From the NCBI RefSeq assembly GCF_017303275.1, contig NZ_JAFKOJ010000013.1:1-64000 (forward strand): a stretch of DNA of 64,000 nt. Reading direction: 5' to 3'. This DNA is from Bacillus sp. NTK034 (lineage in GTDB: Bacteria; Bacillota; Bacilli; Bacillales; Cytobacillaceae). The notes under the pieces are model-generated. The model did not search any database. It was not told the origin of the DNA and saw only the letters and a list, made by a program, of their open reading frames with translations. Positions 35,361-44,050 of this stretch are shown here, piece by piece (positions within the stretch are counted from its first letter, which is position 1; each line of letters begins with the position of its first letter). Both the position numbers and the translations under genes were made by a program.

Positions 35361-36418
35361 TGCCGCATCGCCTCCATCAGCACATCATTGTCTTTCGGCC
35401 CTTTAATCGCAAAGCGCAGCCATCTTCCTTCCAGGCCAAGGAAATTCATTGTGTGCCTTGGGATAATTCCTTTCTCAAGCAAAAATTGAAAGAGAGGCAG
35501 CTGCATATCAAGTTTCGGATCTCTTAACAAATAGAAATTAACTGAAGAAGGAGAAACCTCAAAATCAAATTGCTGATAAAATTGAACCAGCCGCTCTCTC
35601 TCCTGCCGTATCAAATTCTTTGTCAGCCTGACATGCTCTTTGCTGTCCAGACACCATTCTCCTGCTTTTAAAGCAAGAGCATTTACGCTCCAGTGCGGTT
35701 TCAGAGCATTCGCTCTTTCAATTAACCCCTCACTTCCCATCATGTATCCAAGGCGCAGGCCCGGTATAGAAAACATCTTTGTCATGGAGCGCAGCACCAC
35801 AACATTCGAATCCTTTCCTATGAAAGGAACAATAGATTGATAGTCGCAGGCAAAGTCATAAAAAGCTTCATCCATAATAAGCAGGCAGCTGTGGATATGA
35901 CACTTCTCAATCAATTCCTTCACAATGGAAGATGGGTAAAAAATACCTGTCGGATTATTCGGGTTACAGAAGAAAACAACATCAGCGGCTCTTAGCTTTT
36001 CAGATAGCGCTTCCATATTGAGATTCCAGGCTCCAGGCTCCAGCTGATGATAGGAGACTTTACAATGATTCACGCGGCAGGCCTCTTCATATTCCGAAAA
36101 AGCCGGCTGAATAATCAGCACCCTTTTTCCGGCTATCATCCGGCCAATCAGGGTGATTAGCTCGGCGCCTCCATTTCCCACCAAAATCTGTGTTTCTTTT
36201 ATTCCCTCTGCAGCCGCCATTTTGCTTTTTAATAGAGTAGAATGGGGATCCGGATAATCGCTAATAAATTGAAATAAGTTTCCCCATCCTTCTTTTAATT
36301 CGCGGGGAGGGCCAAGGGGATTGATATTGGCACTGAAATCAATTCGCTCCTCGGGCATTGGTTTATCGATTGCTTTATATAAATATTGCGGGTTAGATCC
36401 ATGTGAAGGCCAAATCAA
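35342..36418 (-). CDS. cobD: L-threonine-O-3-phosphate decarboxylase CobD
   Basis: 358 residues of the PLP-dependent class I/II aminotransferase fold. ANINPLGPP at the N-terminus, FCNPNNPTGIF, and the PLP lysine in RSMTKMFSIPGLRLGY. It makes (R)-1-amino-2-propanol phosphate for CbiB. The TTG start at 36418 has GGAGGG 7 nt upstream and overlaps the cbiB 3' end. Confidence 0.93.
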   Translation of the reverse strand: MIWPSHGSNPQYLYKAIDKPMPEERIDFSANINPLGPPRELKEGWGNLFQFISDYPDPHSTLLKSKMAAAEGIKETQILVGNGGAELITLIGRMIAGKRVLIIQPAFSEYEEACRVNHCKVSYHQLEPGAWNLNMEALSEKLRAADVVFFCNPNNPTGIFYPSSIVKELIEKCHIHSCLLIMDEAFYDFACDYQSIVPFIGKDSNVVVLRSMTKMFSIPGLRLGYMMGSEGLIERANALKPHWSVNALALKAGEWCLDSKEHVRLTKNLIRQERERLVQFYQQFDFEVSPSSVNFYLLRDPKLDMQLPLFQFLLEKGIIPRHTMNFLGLEGRWLRFAIKGPKDNDVLMEAMRQWREDR

Positions 36419-37358
36419 GGAACATCCCTCCTGTCCATAATAAAAGCAAGAATAAGAAAACCGTCTTGTTCATAATCGAAATGGTTTTTATGATATGTTC
36501 TTTTTCAAGCTGCACCATCGGCTTTCCCATCGTTGCACGGTTTGAGATTACACCCTTATAAAAATTGATTCCTCCAAGCTGAACCCCCAGAAGGGCTGCA
36601 ACAGCTGCTTCGCCCCAGCCGCTATTTGGGCTCGGGTGCTTTGGTGCATCTCTTAATAGAACTCTCCATACTTCCCCATATGAAGAATGCTCCGGGTTTT
36701 GTGTAAGCATGATGCAAACCGATGTCAGCCGGCTCGGGATCCAGTTCGCGATATCATCCACTTTGGCGGATGCCCATCCAAAATTCATATATCTATCATT
36801 TCTATGGCCAACCATTGAATCGCATGTATTAATGGCCCTGTAGATAAGGGCCATTGGAGCACCTCCAATCAAGGCCCAGAATAATGGAGCTGTAATGCCA
36901 TCACTGGTGTTTTCAGCCACTGTCTCCACGGCAGCCCTGACAATGCCTGGCTCATCCAATCGATCTGTATCCCTGCCGACAATGTATGAAAGCTTCAATC
37001 TTGCTTCTTCCATATCTCCTTCTGCCAGAGGCTCATAGACCTCCAGTGCTGCATCTTTTAAACTCTTTTGTGCAATGGCTGTGAAGATAAAAATGCCCTC
37101 TGCCAGAATGCCGGCAATCGGGTGAATTCCATAGAAGAGGCGGATGATTAAAAAAGTTATTCCTCCTGCAGCCATCAGGACTATAAAAAGCATGATAATC
37201 CCATTTAATTTTCTAAAGCGCCCTTTATTAAGGCCTTGTTCAAGTTTATGTATCAGGGCACCCATCCATCTGACCGGATGCGGCCAGTTTGGCGGGTCTC
37301 CTATCAGCTTATCTATTATGCAGGCAAAGGATAGGGCAAGCAGGTGATTAAAAATCAT
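36393..37358 (-). CDS. cbiB: adenosylcobinamide-phosphate synthase CbiB
   Basis: 321 residues, polytopic. N-terminal DKLIGDPPNWPHPVRWMG and AENTSDGITAPLFWALIGGAPMALIYRAINTCDSMVG are CbiB/CobD-family signatures. It attaches the aminopropanol arm to adenosylcobyric acid. The ATG at 37358 overlaps the upstream stop (ATGA) and has AAGGA 7 nt before it; a longer reading to 37403 lies inside the previous gene. Confidence 0.94.
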   Translation of the reverse strand: MIFNHLLALSFACIIDKLIGDPPNWPHPVRWMGALIHKLEQGLNKGRFRKLNGIIMLFIVLMAAGGITFLIIRLFYGIHPIAGILAEGIFIFTAIAQKSLKDAALEVYEPLAEGDMEEARLKLSYIVGRDTDRLDEPGIVRAAVETVAENTSDGITAPLFWALIGGAPMALIYRAINTCDSMVGHRNDRYMNFGWASAKVDDIANWIPSRLTSVCIMLTQNPEHSSYGEVWRVLLRDAPKHPSPNSGWGEAAVAALLGVQLGGINFYKGVISNRATMGKPMVQLEKEHIIKTISIMNKTVFLFLLLLWTGGMFLDLAFTWI

Positions 37359-38827
37359 CTCTTTATCCTTCTTTGCGATTTTTTTATCGCCTCTACAGTA
37401 CATTCGTAGACACCTTTTCCGATCACTTTGCCTAGCGGTGTAATGGTACCCGCATACTCGAGGTTTTCTCCCTGCTGTGTGGCCGCAATCATAATACTGT
37501 CTGTCGATGTTCCGGTCGCAATCGTCCCTGTGACTGCATCCTTTACTTTCTGATCATATAAGGCTCTTGTCTTTGCCTCGGTTGCAGTCATAATGCATTG
37601 GATAAAGGATTCCTCTGTCAGATTGCCATTAACGAAAATCCATGTATTGATTGTACCCGGAGTCAGATGATAAGAATGTGCTTCACTTTTCGAGGCATCA
37701 ACAGCATTGCCGACACCTGCTGTCACAACCACATACACAGAAAAGGTTCCCTCTTCATAAAATTTACTGCTATGATCTTCAACATATACAGCGGTCATCA
37801 TCCCCACGGTTTCCCCGGGTTCAAAGCCAATCTCCCGGACAAAATCCGCCATCTCCGCCCGATGATCACTGCAATCATAATTCTTGCTCACATGCCGGTT
37901 TAGAAATATGCGATTCCAGCCGGTGCCAGATCCGGTTACACCTGATGACATGGTTTTCAGCGGAAATGGGGAACAAATGACAAGTAAGTCGTCCTTTACC
38001 TCAAGACTGGATTGATCAATTCGATTCACTGATTGACTTTCCGCCTGAGAGCGCTGGGGCACCAGCACCATCTGAGGGGCCGGGACTCTTGGATGCGGAA
38101 GCTTCTCAATCTTCGTCCTATAGACCTCGCGTATTCTGCTTTCTTTTAAAACCTCATTGGGTATGTGGTTAATATTGACTTCGCCATTCTCCAGCAGCAA
38201 TAGGCGGTCACAATACAGGCCAGCCAAATTCAAATCATGAAAAATGGAAATGACCGTCAGCCCGCAGTCCTTTGACCATACAGAAAGGAGATCAAGCAAT
38301 TCTTTTTGATAGGATAAATCAAGATGGTTAGTCGGCTCATCCAGCAATAATATTTCCGGCTCCTGGGCAAGGGCCTGGGCTAAAAACACCCTTTGTCTTT
38401 CGCCGCCGGATAATTGCTGTATATCATAATCCCGAAAATGGGAAATGCCTGTCTGCTCCATGACCCGATTGACCGCTTCTTCATCTTTGCCGGACCAGCT
38501 CTGGAACCACCCCTTTTGATGGGCATACCGCCCGAGAGAAACCGTTTCTTTTACGGTATAAGAAAAGGCCTGAGAGGAGTGCTGCGGCAGAACAGCAATA
38601 ATTTTTGCAAGCTCTTTCGGTGTATACTGTGAAAGGTTCTTTCCTTTGATCAGTATATCTCCTGACTTATGAGGCAGAATTCCGCTCAGCATTTTTAGAA
38701 TCGTGGTCTTGCCGCTTCCATTCGGCCCCAATATTCCGAAAAGCTCCCCTTTTTCTACTTCAAAGCTGATATTTTTCACAACCGGTGTACCGGCATATCC
38801 GCCAGTAACCTGATGAACGCTAAGCAT
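37355..38827 (-). CDS. BtuD-type ABC ATPase fused to adenosylcobinamide amidohydrolase CbiZ
   Basis: 490 residues. Residues about 1-250 are an ABC ATPase (Walker A LGPNGSGKTT, signature QLSGGERQR, Walker B ILLLDEPTNHLDL, His switch FHD). Residues about 270-480 are a CbiZ domain (SSGVTGSGTGWNRIFLN, MMTAVYVEDHS, TAGVGNAVDASKSE, GTINTWIFVNG, TGTSTDSIMIAA). CbiZ cleaves adenosylcobinamide to adenosylcobyric acid so that CbiB can rebuild the arm. One chain therefore couples import energy and corrinoid remodelling. Confidence 0.93.
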   Translation of the reverse strand: MLSVHQVTGGYAGTPVVKNISFEVEKGELFGILGPNGSGKTTILKMLSGILPHKSGDILIKGKNLSQYTPKELAKIIAVLPQHSSQAFSYTVKETVSLGRYAHQKGWFQSWSGKDEEAVNRVMEQTGISHFRDYDIQQLSGGERQRVFLAQALAQEPEILLLDEPTNHLDLSYQKELLDLLSVWSKDCGLTVISIFHDLNLAGLYCDRLLLLENGEVNINHIPNEVLKESRIREVYRTKIEKLPHPRVPAPQMVLVPQRSQAESQSVNRIDQSSLEVKDDLLVICSPFPLKTMSSGVTGSGTGWNRIFLNRHVSKNYDCSDHRAEMADFVREIGFEPGETVGMMTAVYVEDHSSKFYEEGTFSVYVVVTAGVGNAVDASKSEAHSYHLTPGTINTWIFVNGNLTEESFIQCIMTATEAKTRALYDQKVKDAVTGTIATGTSTDSIMIAATQQGENLEYAGTITPLGKVIGKGVYECTVEAIKKSQRRIKR

Positions 38828-38954
38828 GATTAACCACTTCTTTCTGAACTAAGATATGCCTTCAGAACAAGCAGAAACGTTTGTTCCAGCGAAGAAAATC
38901 CCGGAAGCCATCCCCTTGAATGGGTGGACGCTTATACTGGACAGTAATCGAAGT

Positions 38955-40007
38955 TCAAAGTTTATTCTTTCTTTTAATTAAAATAATGGCAAACGCAGGT
39001 GCACCGATGATCGCTGTAATCACACCGATTGGAAGCTCGGTAGGTGCAATGATCGTCCGTGAAACCAGATCGGCAATAATAAGAAAACCTGCACCCATAA
39101 GAATCGATAGCGGCAATAGGTGCCTATGATCCGGTCCCCATAACAGCCTGGTCAGATGAGGGATCACTAGCCCGACAAACCCTATCGTTCCAGACACAGC
39201 TACTGCCGCACCCGTTAAGACGGAGCCAGCTACCAGGACCATCATCTTTCTCTTCTGAACGTCCACCCCTATATGCTGGGCCTTTTCCTCTCCGAAGCTC
39301 ATGGCATTCAGCTCTTTACTGTTCACTAACAGAAGGATGGCACCTATTACAAAAAACGGAAGGATAATGTTAATATACGCCCAGCCTCTCATGGATACAC
39401 TGCCAAGAAGCCAGCCAATAATCTGTCTAAGCTCCTCTCCAGTAAGGGCTATCATTAGGGAAATTAGAGCGCCAAGAAAAGAACTGAAGATAATGCCTGT
39501 TAAAATAATCGTTTCCACTTTCATGGATCTTTCAATCTTTCTGGCAAATAGCAGAACGGCAAAAATGGTTAAAAAGGAAAACAAAATGCTGAATAACGGC
39601 AGCGTAAACATTCCTGCAAACGGAATGGATAAGCCTAAGAATAATGTTAAAACAGCACCGAGTGAAGCCCCGGACGAAACCCCAATTGTATATGGATCTG
39701 CCAGCGGATTTCTTAATAAACCTTGAAAGGCGGCTCCCGCAATTGCAAGAGACGCCCCTACTAGGCCAGCCAGCAATACGCGCGGCAGGCGAATATTCAT
39801 AATGATATTTGAATGCATAGCATCCGTGTTTTCCAACGAAATAAAAGGAAATAGCTCAGCGCTTATTACTCTGATAATCGTCATGGGGTGAACAGACACT
39901 GTTCCAATTGATATCCCCAACAGCATGGCAAAAAGCAGGAAAGCCGCTGCTGTTATATAAGCTAAAAATTTATTATTTAAATACGTCCGGATATACTGCT
40001 TTTGCAA
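38955..40007 (-). CDS. btuC: BtuC-type cobalamin ABC permease
   Basis: 350 residues of the FecCD/BtuC family with about ten helices (RLPRVLLAGLVGASLAIAGAAFQGLLRNPLADPYTIGVSSGAS is the family signature; GFVGLVIPHLTRLLWGPDHR near the C-terminus). The TTG start at 40007 has GGAG about 9 nt upstream. A TTG at 40025 overlaps btuF more and has no site. A 127-bp gap separates it from the ATPase gene. Confidence 0.92.
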   Translation of the reverse strand: MQKQYIRTYLNNKFLAYITAAAFLLFAMLLGISIGTVSVHPMTIIRVISAELFPFISLENTDAMHSNIIMNIRLPRVLLAGLVGASLAIAGAAFQGLLRNPLADPYTIGVSSGASLGAVLTLFLGLSIPFAGMFTLPLFSILFSFLTIFAVLLFARKIERSMKVETIILTGIIFSSFLGALISLMIALTGEELRQIIGWLLGSVSMRGWAYINIILPFFVIGAILLLVNSKELNAMSFGEEKAQHIGVDVQKRKMMVLVAGSVLTGAAVAVSGTIGFVGLVIPHLTRLLWGPDHRHLLPLSILMGAGFLIIADLVSRTIIAPTELPIGVITAIIGAPAFAIILIKRKNKL

Positions 40008-40947
40008 GTTCCTCGACTCCTTCAATAATACGAGGGCCAGAGCGGGTTACCATATCGGAATCAACATCGGCAACCTGCTTATTTTTCACTGCGGTTATAT
40101 CCTGCCAGCCATCCCTGCCCATTACATTGCCGACAGCATCTTCAGTGTAATAGCCATGAGTTGTGATGATTACATCCGGATTCCGTTCGATAATCGCTTC
40201 CGGATCCATTTTTGGCCATCCTTCTTCCGTAATGATATTTTCTGCATTGATGGCACTTAGCATTTCGTCCATAAATGTTTTTGTACCTGCTGTATAGATT
40301 TCAGGAGCAGGTGAAACTTCCACGAATACGGATTTACGGTCTTCTTCTTTTATGCCCTGAGCTTTTGTTTTGATTTCCTCGAGCTTGCTTTTCATGTCTG
40401 AAACAAGCTGCTCTGCTTTATCTTTCTCTCCCGCTGCGGTTCCAACCATTTCAATGGATTCAAAAACCTGATCAAAGCTCTTCGCATCATTGACAACAAG
40501 GACGGTCACACCTGCATCCCTTAATTGCTGAAGACCAGCTTCGGAATTATGTGCGCTTGAAGCATGAGCAAGGACAAGATCCGGATTTAAAGAAATAATT
40601 TTCTCGACATTAAATTCCATGCCGCCAATCTTTTCTTTTTCTGTGGCTTCGGGCGGGTAATTATCAAAATCGGAGACACCGACAACTTCTTCTCCAAGCC
40701 CCAATTCAAAAGCAATTTCGGTGTTGCTTGGAATCATGGACACGATTCTTTCAGGCTTGGATTCAATGGTTATTTCATTATCAAGAGCATCCTTTATTGT
40801 TACAGGAAAAGCAGCTTCTTCCCCGCCGGCATTCTGCCCTTCCTCAACCTTGTTCTCTTCTTTAGGCTGTTCAGCACTCTCGCCGCAGCCTGCAAGCACT
40901 CCTGCAGCCAGAAGCAACGTTAATAAAAATGCATAAAACTTTTTCAT
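39973..40947 (-). CDS. btuF: BtuF-type cobalamin-binding lipoprotein
   Basis: 324 residues. Signal peptide with lipobox LAAGVLAGC, then a periplasmic-binding fold of the FecB/BtuF type (RIVSMIPSNTEIAFELGLGEEVVGVSDFDNYP; NPDLVLAHASSAHN). The first gene after the cobalamin riboswitch. ATG at 40947 has GGAGG upstream; a longer reading to 41001 has no site and runs into the terminator leader. Confidence 0.93.
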   Translation of the reverse strand: MKKFYAFLLTLLLAAGVLAGCGESAEQPKEENKVEEGQNAGGEEAAFPVTIKDALDNEITIESKPERIVSMIPSNTEIAFELGLGEEVVGVSDFDNYPPEATEKEKIGGMEFNVEKIISLNPDLVLAHASSAHNSEAGLQQLRDAGVTVLVVNDAKSFDQVFESIEMVGTAAGEKDKAEQLVSDMKSKLEEIKTKAQGIKEEDRKSVFVEVSPAPEIYTAGTKTFMDEMLSAINAENIITEEGWPKMDPEAIIERNPDVIITTHGYYTEDAVGNVMGRDGWQDITAVKNKQVADVDSDMVTRSGPRIIEGVEELAKAVYPDVFK

Positions 40948-41007
40948 ACTCAGCAATCCTCCTAGAACTTTCGACAAAATTCGGGCGGTGCCTGTCACCA
41001 CCTATAA

Positions 41008-41044
41008 AATAAAAAAACATCCCCTCGAACAGCAAGGAGATGTT
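41008..41044 (-). terminator. riboswitch expression-platform terminator
   Basis: On the minus strand AACATCTCCT pairs with AGGGGATGTT, followed by a run of T. It lies between the B12 aptamer and btuF, so cobalamin binding should cause premature termination. Confidence 0.85.
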
Positions 41045-41117
41045 GGTATGGTCATTTATCAATCAGTGCAAAAGGGATGGCCGGACCAAACACCTCCCTA
41101 TCCTCGTAGGTTTATGG

Positions 41118-41300
41118 GTGCTAAGAATCAGGCAGGTCTCCTGGCTCATGGTCAATGCGTTCTGCTCCTTCCCATACATTCCTGTACAGTGGATTTGCAG
41201 ACAGCTTCCATTTACAGTGGCGGGACCGCGCTGGACTTTCACCAGCTTCCCTATTAAGTCTTCAAAAGAGCCTGTTTTAAAGCTCTTTTGAGAAGACACC
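41118..41300 (-). ncRNA. cobalamin (B12) riboswitch
   Basis: On the minus strand: GGGAAGCTGGTGAAAGTCC, then GCGGTCCCGCCACTGTAA, and the B12 box GAGCCAGGAGACCTGCC at about 41130-41147. These are the conserved cores of the AdoCbl aptamer. It precedes the btuF-led operon. Ends are approximate. Confidence 0.95.
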
Positions 41301-41333
41301 TGTTCTATGCGGATATAAAATTTTCTATCTCCG

Positions 41334-41362
41334 ATTATACACCATCCCGCAGAAAAAGTAAG
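41334..41362 (-). promoter_or_regulatory. promoter of the riboswitch/cobalamin operon
   Basis: On the minus strand a TATAAT (41334-41339) with a TGGTG upstream, and CTTACT 17 bp before it as a weak -35. The start would be about 25 nt before the aptamer. Confidence 0.55.
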
Positions 41363-41398
41363 AGAAATTTGCTGAATGTTGTAAAAAAGTTCAGAATT

Positions 41399-42175
41399 CT
41401 AACGCGAGTATATTTTCCATTCTCTTGTTTTCTTATCGAACACAATCTTAGCCTCACATGGCTCTTTCACAATGGCTTCATACTCATCATACATATCATC
41501 CATATTCGCAAAATCACCAATGATCCAAATAGGAATTTCTATCCGGACCCGATTCTGTTCGATATCCTTAATGGAAAGGACCGCTCCTTCTTTCATAAGA
41601 GGCTTTAAGGAAAGCAGGACATCTCTGGTAATTGGAGGATACGTCTTTTTCTTTTTAATGCCAAGGAGCGTTTTTTCGACTTTCATCTGTCCCATTTTAC
41701 CGGGGATTACTTCTCCAAGCATCCGGTAAAAATCGTTCAGATCGCGATAATATGTGCGGTTAAACCAGCCATCATCATGGGCAAGGTACACAAAGCGATT
41801 GCTCAGATAATTGTAAAAAGGCGGCTTAAGATGTTCCTTGACATGACCAAGATAAAGAAGCTCAGCAATTGTCTGGCCGGGAAGCTCATTCACCGCTTCC
41901 TCTTCCTCGAAGTCGATCCAGCAAAAATCGCCATAGCCGTATACATCATCCTCAACCAGCCTGCCCAGCTTGTCCCTTGACACATAATCGAACATCGTAT
42001 GGGTATTAAAGTCCCCATGTTCAAAACGATGCTTTAACAGCAGCAGATTATTAATAGAATCTGAAAGAGTTTGGGCAAACTCTGCAAACTCAATTCCATA
42101 AGTCATCACATACTGATCCTGTTCATTAAGATGGATGTAGATGAGATCACGAATTGCATGATTCCTTCTTTTCAA
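41399..42175 (-). CDS. conserved protein of unknown function
   Basis: 258 residues from a TTG at 42175 that has GGAGGT 7 nt upstream (MKRRNHAIRDLIYIHLN). The longer reading to 42253 lacks such a site. The protein is soluble, acidic in the middle (WIDFEEEEAVNELPGQ) and rich in aromatic residues (FYNYLSNRFVYLAHDDGWFNRTYYRDLNDFYRML), with no signal peptide or membrane segment. I recall similar proteins in Bacillus annotated only as hypothetical. No function is offered. Confidence 0.8.
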   Translation of the reverse strand: MKRRNHAIRDLIYIHLNEQDQYVMTYGIEFAEFAQTLSDSINNLLLLKHRFEHGDFNTHTMFDYVSRDKLGRLVEDDVYGYGDFCWIDFEEEEAVNELPGQTIAELLYLGHVKEHLKPPFYNYLSNRFVYLAHDDGWFNRTYYRDLNDFYRMLGEVIPGKMGQMKVEKTLLGIKKKKTYPPITRDVLLSLKPLMKEGAVLSIKDIEQNRVRIEIPIWIIGDFANMDDMYDEYEAIVKEPCEAKIVFDKKTREWKIYSR

Positions 42176-42538
42176 TGACGAAACCTCCGAACCGTTACCC
42201 AAAGTGGTGTTTTCAAAGAAAAGCACTGGGCTAGACAGATAAGAATAGCACAAGCACCTTCACAAATTAGTAAAAAGACAGCTTCCTTTGAAACTGCCTG
42301 TTAAACATCCAGTATTTTATTCTCTTATTGTAGCAAAAAAAGCTGAAAATATCTTTGCCGATGAGAAAAAATTTTAAATTGCAGCATGCCCGTTTTTTTG
42401 AAAATACAGGAAACCATCGTGCTGATTCATTCGTCTAACTACATGCAGAGAAAAAATGTAATCTGTTCTCCATTGTAAGGGTTATTTTTCTTTGTTAGGA
42501 TAAAAATGTAAAAAGGTAAAGAAACCAGGTGTATACAA
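42176..42538. other. 363-bp divergent spacer
   Basis: Lies between the unknown gene and the SEDS gene. It holds an imperfect ten-pair hairpin at about 42270-42302 followed on the minus strand by TTTTT, in the leader of the unknown gene, which could be an attenuator. No other feature is supported. Confidence 0.4.
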
Positions 42539-43723
42539 ATGAACCAGAATAATAGATTCTCAGACCGATTCGATTGGACATTATGCTTTCTTCTGCTGCT
42601 ATTTTTCCTCATCAGCTGCATCGCTATTTACAGCGGACAATCCTCCAATCAATATGAAGGGAATTTTGTCGTCTCACAAATAAAAAATTATGTTGTTGGA
42701 GCTATCATTGTGGCAATTGTCATGTATTTTGACAGCGAGCAAATCAGAAGGCTTACCTGGCTGCTGTATGGTTTAGGCATCCTATTGCTTGTCGGGTTAT
42801 TCATTGCACCGGAAAGCATTGCACCAGAACGCAAAGGGGCTACATTGTGGTATATCATTCCTGGACTTGGTTCTGTGCAGCCCTCAGAGTTTGTTAAGGT
42901 ATTCCTTATTATTGCCCTCAGCAAAATCATCGCTGACCACCATCTAAAATATCAGGCAAAGACTGCAGGAACTGACTTTTTCCTTCTAATCAAATTAGGG
43001 GCAGCCACATTGCCTCCATTAGGATTGATCATTATTGAAGACCTGGGTACCGCCCTTGTCATCATCGCCATATTAACAGGAATCATCCTGGTTTCCGGAA
43101 TCACCTGGAAAATCCTTGTTCCGATTTATGGGATCCTTGGCGCCTTCGCGGGAACGGTGCTTTATCTGGTCATCATAGCACCAGAGATTTTGGAGAAGTA
43201 CCTTGGGATAGACCCCTATCAGTTCAGCAGAATTTATTCCTGGCTTGACCCGGTTAATCACAAGCAGGGAGCCGGAATGCAGCTGTACAACTCCATGCTC
43301 GCAATCGGCTCAGGATTAATATCCGGAAAAGGGTTTACTGACAGACAGGTATATGTGCCTGATGCCCATACTGATTTTATTTTTAGCGTCATTGGCGAGG
43401 AGTACGGCTTCTTTGGTGCCAGTGTAGTAATCAGCCTTTTCTTTCTGCTTATCTATCACTTAACTAAAACCGGCTTGGAGACGACCGACCCCTTTAATAC
43501 TTATATTTGTGTCGGGGTCATCAGTATGATCACCTTCCATGTATTTCAAAATATCGGTATGACTATTCAGGTACTGCCAATCACCGGCATTCCGCTGCCG
43601 TTTATCAGCTACGGCGGGAGCTCGCTTATGGGAAACATGATGGCGATGGGCCTGATTTTCAGCATTCGCTACCATCATAAGACTTATATGTTTTCAACGG
43701 ATTCAAATTATGTTGCAAAATAA
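42539..43723 (+). CDS. SEDS family peptidoglycan glycosyltransferase (RodA/FtsW type)
   Basis: 394 residues with about ten membrane helices. SEDS signatures: GLGSVQPSEFVKVFLIIALSK, GAGMQLYNSMLAIGSGLISGKGF, VPDAHTDFIFSVIGEEYGF and LPITGIPLPFISYGGSSLMGNM. Length and sequence fit RodA more than FtsW or SpoVE. It polymerises lipid II with a class B PBP partner. The start has GGTG shortly upstream. It stands alone, not in a division cluster. Confidence 0.9.
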   Translation: MNQNNRFSDRFDWTLCFLLLLFFLISCIAIYSGQSSNQYEGNFVVSQIKNYVVGAIIVAIVMYFDSEQIRRLTWLLYGLGILLLVGLFIAPESIAPERKGATLWYIIPGLGSVQPSEFVKVFLIIALSKIIADHHLKYQAKTAGTDFFLLIKLGAATLPPLGLIIIEDLGTALVIIAILTGIILVSGITWKILVPIYGILGAFAGTVLYLVIIAPEILEKYLGIDPYQFSRIYSWLDPVNHKQGAGMQLYNSMLAIGSGLISGKGFTDRQVYVPDAHTDFIFSVIGEEYGFFGASVVISLFFLLIYHLTKTGLETTDPFNTYICVGVISMITFHVFQNIGMTIQVLPITGIPLPFISYGGSSLMGNMMAMGLIFSIRYHHKTYMFSTDSNYVAK

Positions 43724-43740
43724 TTCCAACCACGTATAAT
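43713..43740 (+). promoter_or_regulatory. promoter of argS T-box transcript
   Basis: TTGCAA (43713-43718), 16-bp spacer, TATAAT (43735-43740). The -35 lies in the last codons of the SEDS gene. Confidence 0.75.
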
Positions 43741-43751
43741 AACATTAATAT

Positions 43752-44036
43752 ATTTAGTGTCTATGATGAAGAGAGTAGCAAAGGGCTCTTTCCTAAAAGC
43801 GAGACAGGGACGGTGCAAGCCTGTCGGAAAATCCTTTTTGCGAAGCGCACTTCGGAGATGCATAGCTGAAAGAAAAGTAGGCTATGCCGGGTAAGGAGTC
43901 CCGTTACCAAACCCCATAAGGAAGTTCAAATATTAGGAAACGTCCTTTTGCAAGAGGTCCTTTGGACAATCAGAGTGGTACCGCGGGCAGATTCAGCTCG
44001 TCTCTATATTTATATAGAGACGGGCTTTTTTATTTT
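43752..44036 (+). ncRNA. T-box leader of argS
   Basis: The T-box sequence AGAGTGGTACCGCGG is at 43972-43986. Stem I features (GAAGAGAGTAGCAAAGGGCTC; AGCGAGACAGGGACGGTGCAAGCC) lie at the 5' end. The probable specifier is CGC (43846-43848) in GAAGCGCACTTC, an Arg codon followed by the usual A. The terminator (about 43994-44035) has a 14-bp stem, AGCTCGTCTCTATA with TATAGAGACGGGCT, and then a T-run. Uncharged tRNA-Arg should favour the antiterminator and argS expression. Confidence 0.93.
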
Positions 44037-44050
44037 CCAGGAGGTGTAAT

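Noticed and set aside
41063-41299. ORFs on both strands over the B12 riboswitch
   Set aside because: The conserved aptamer core and B12 box explain the sequence.
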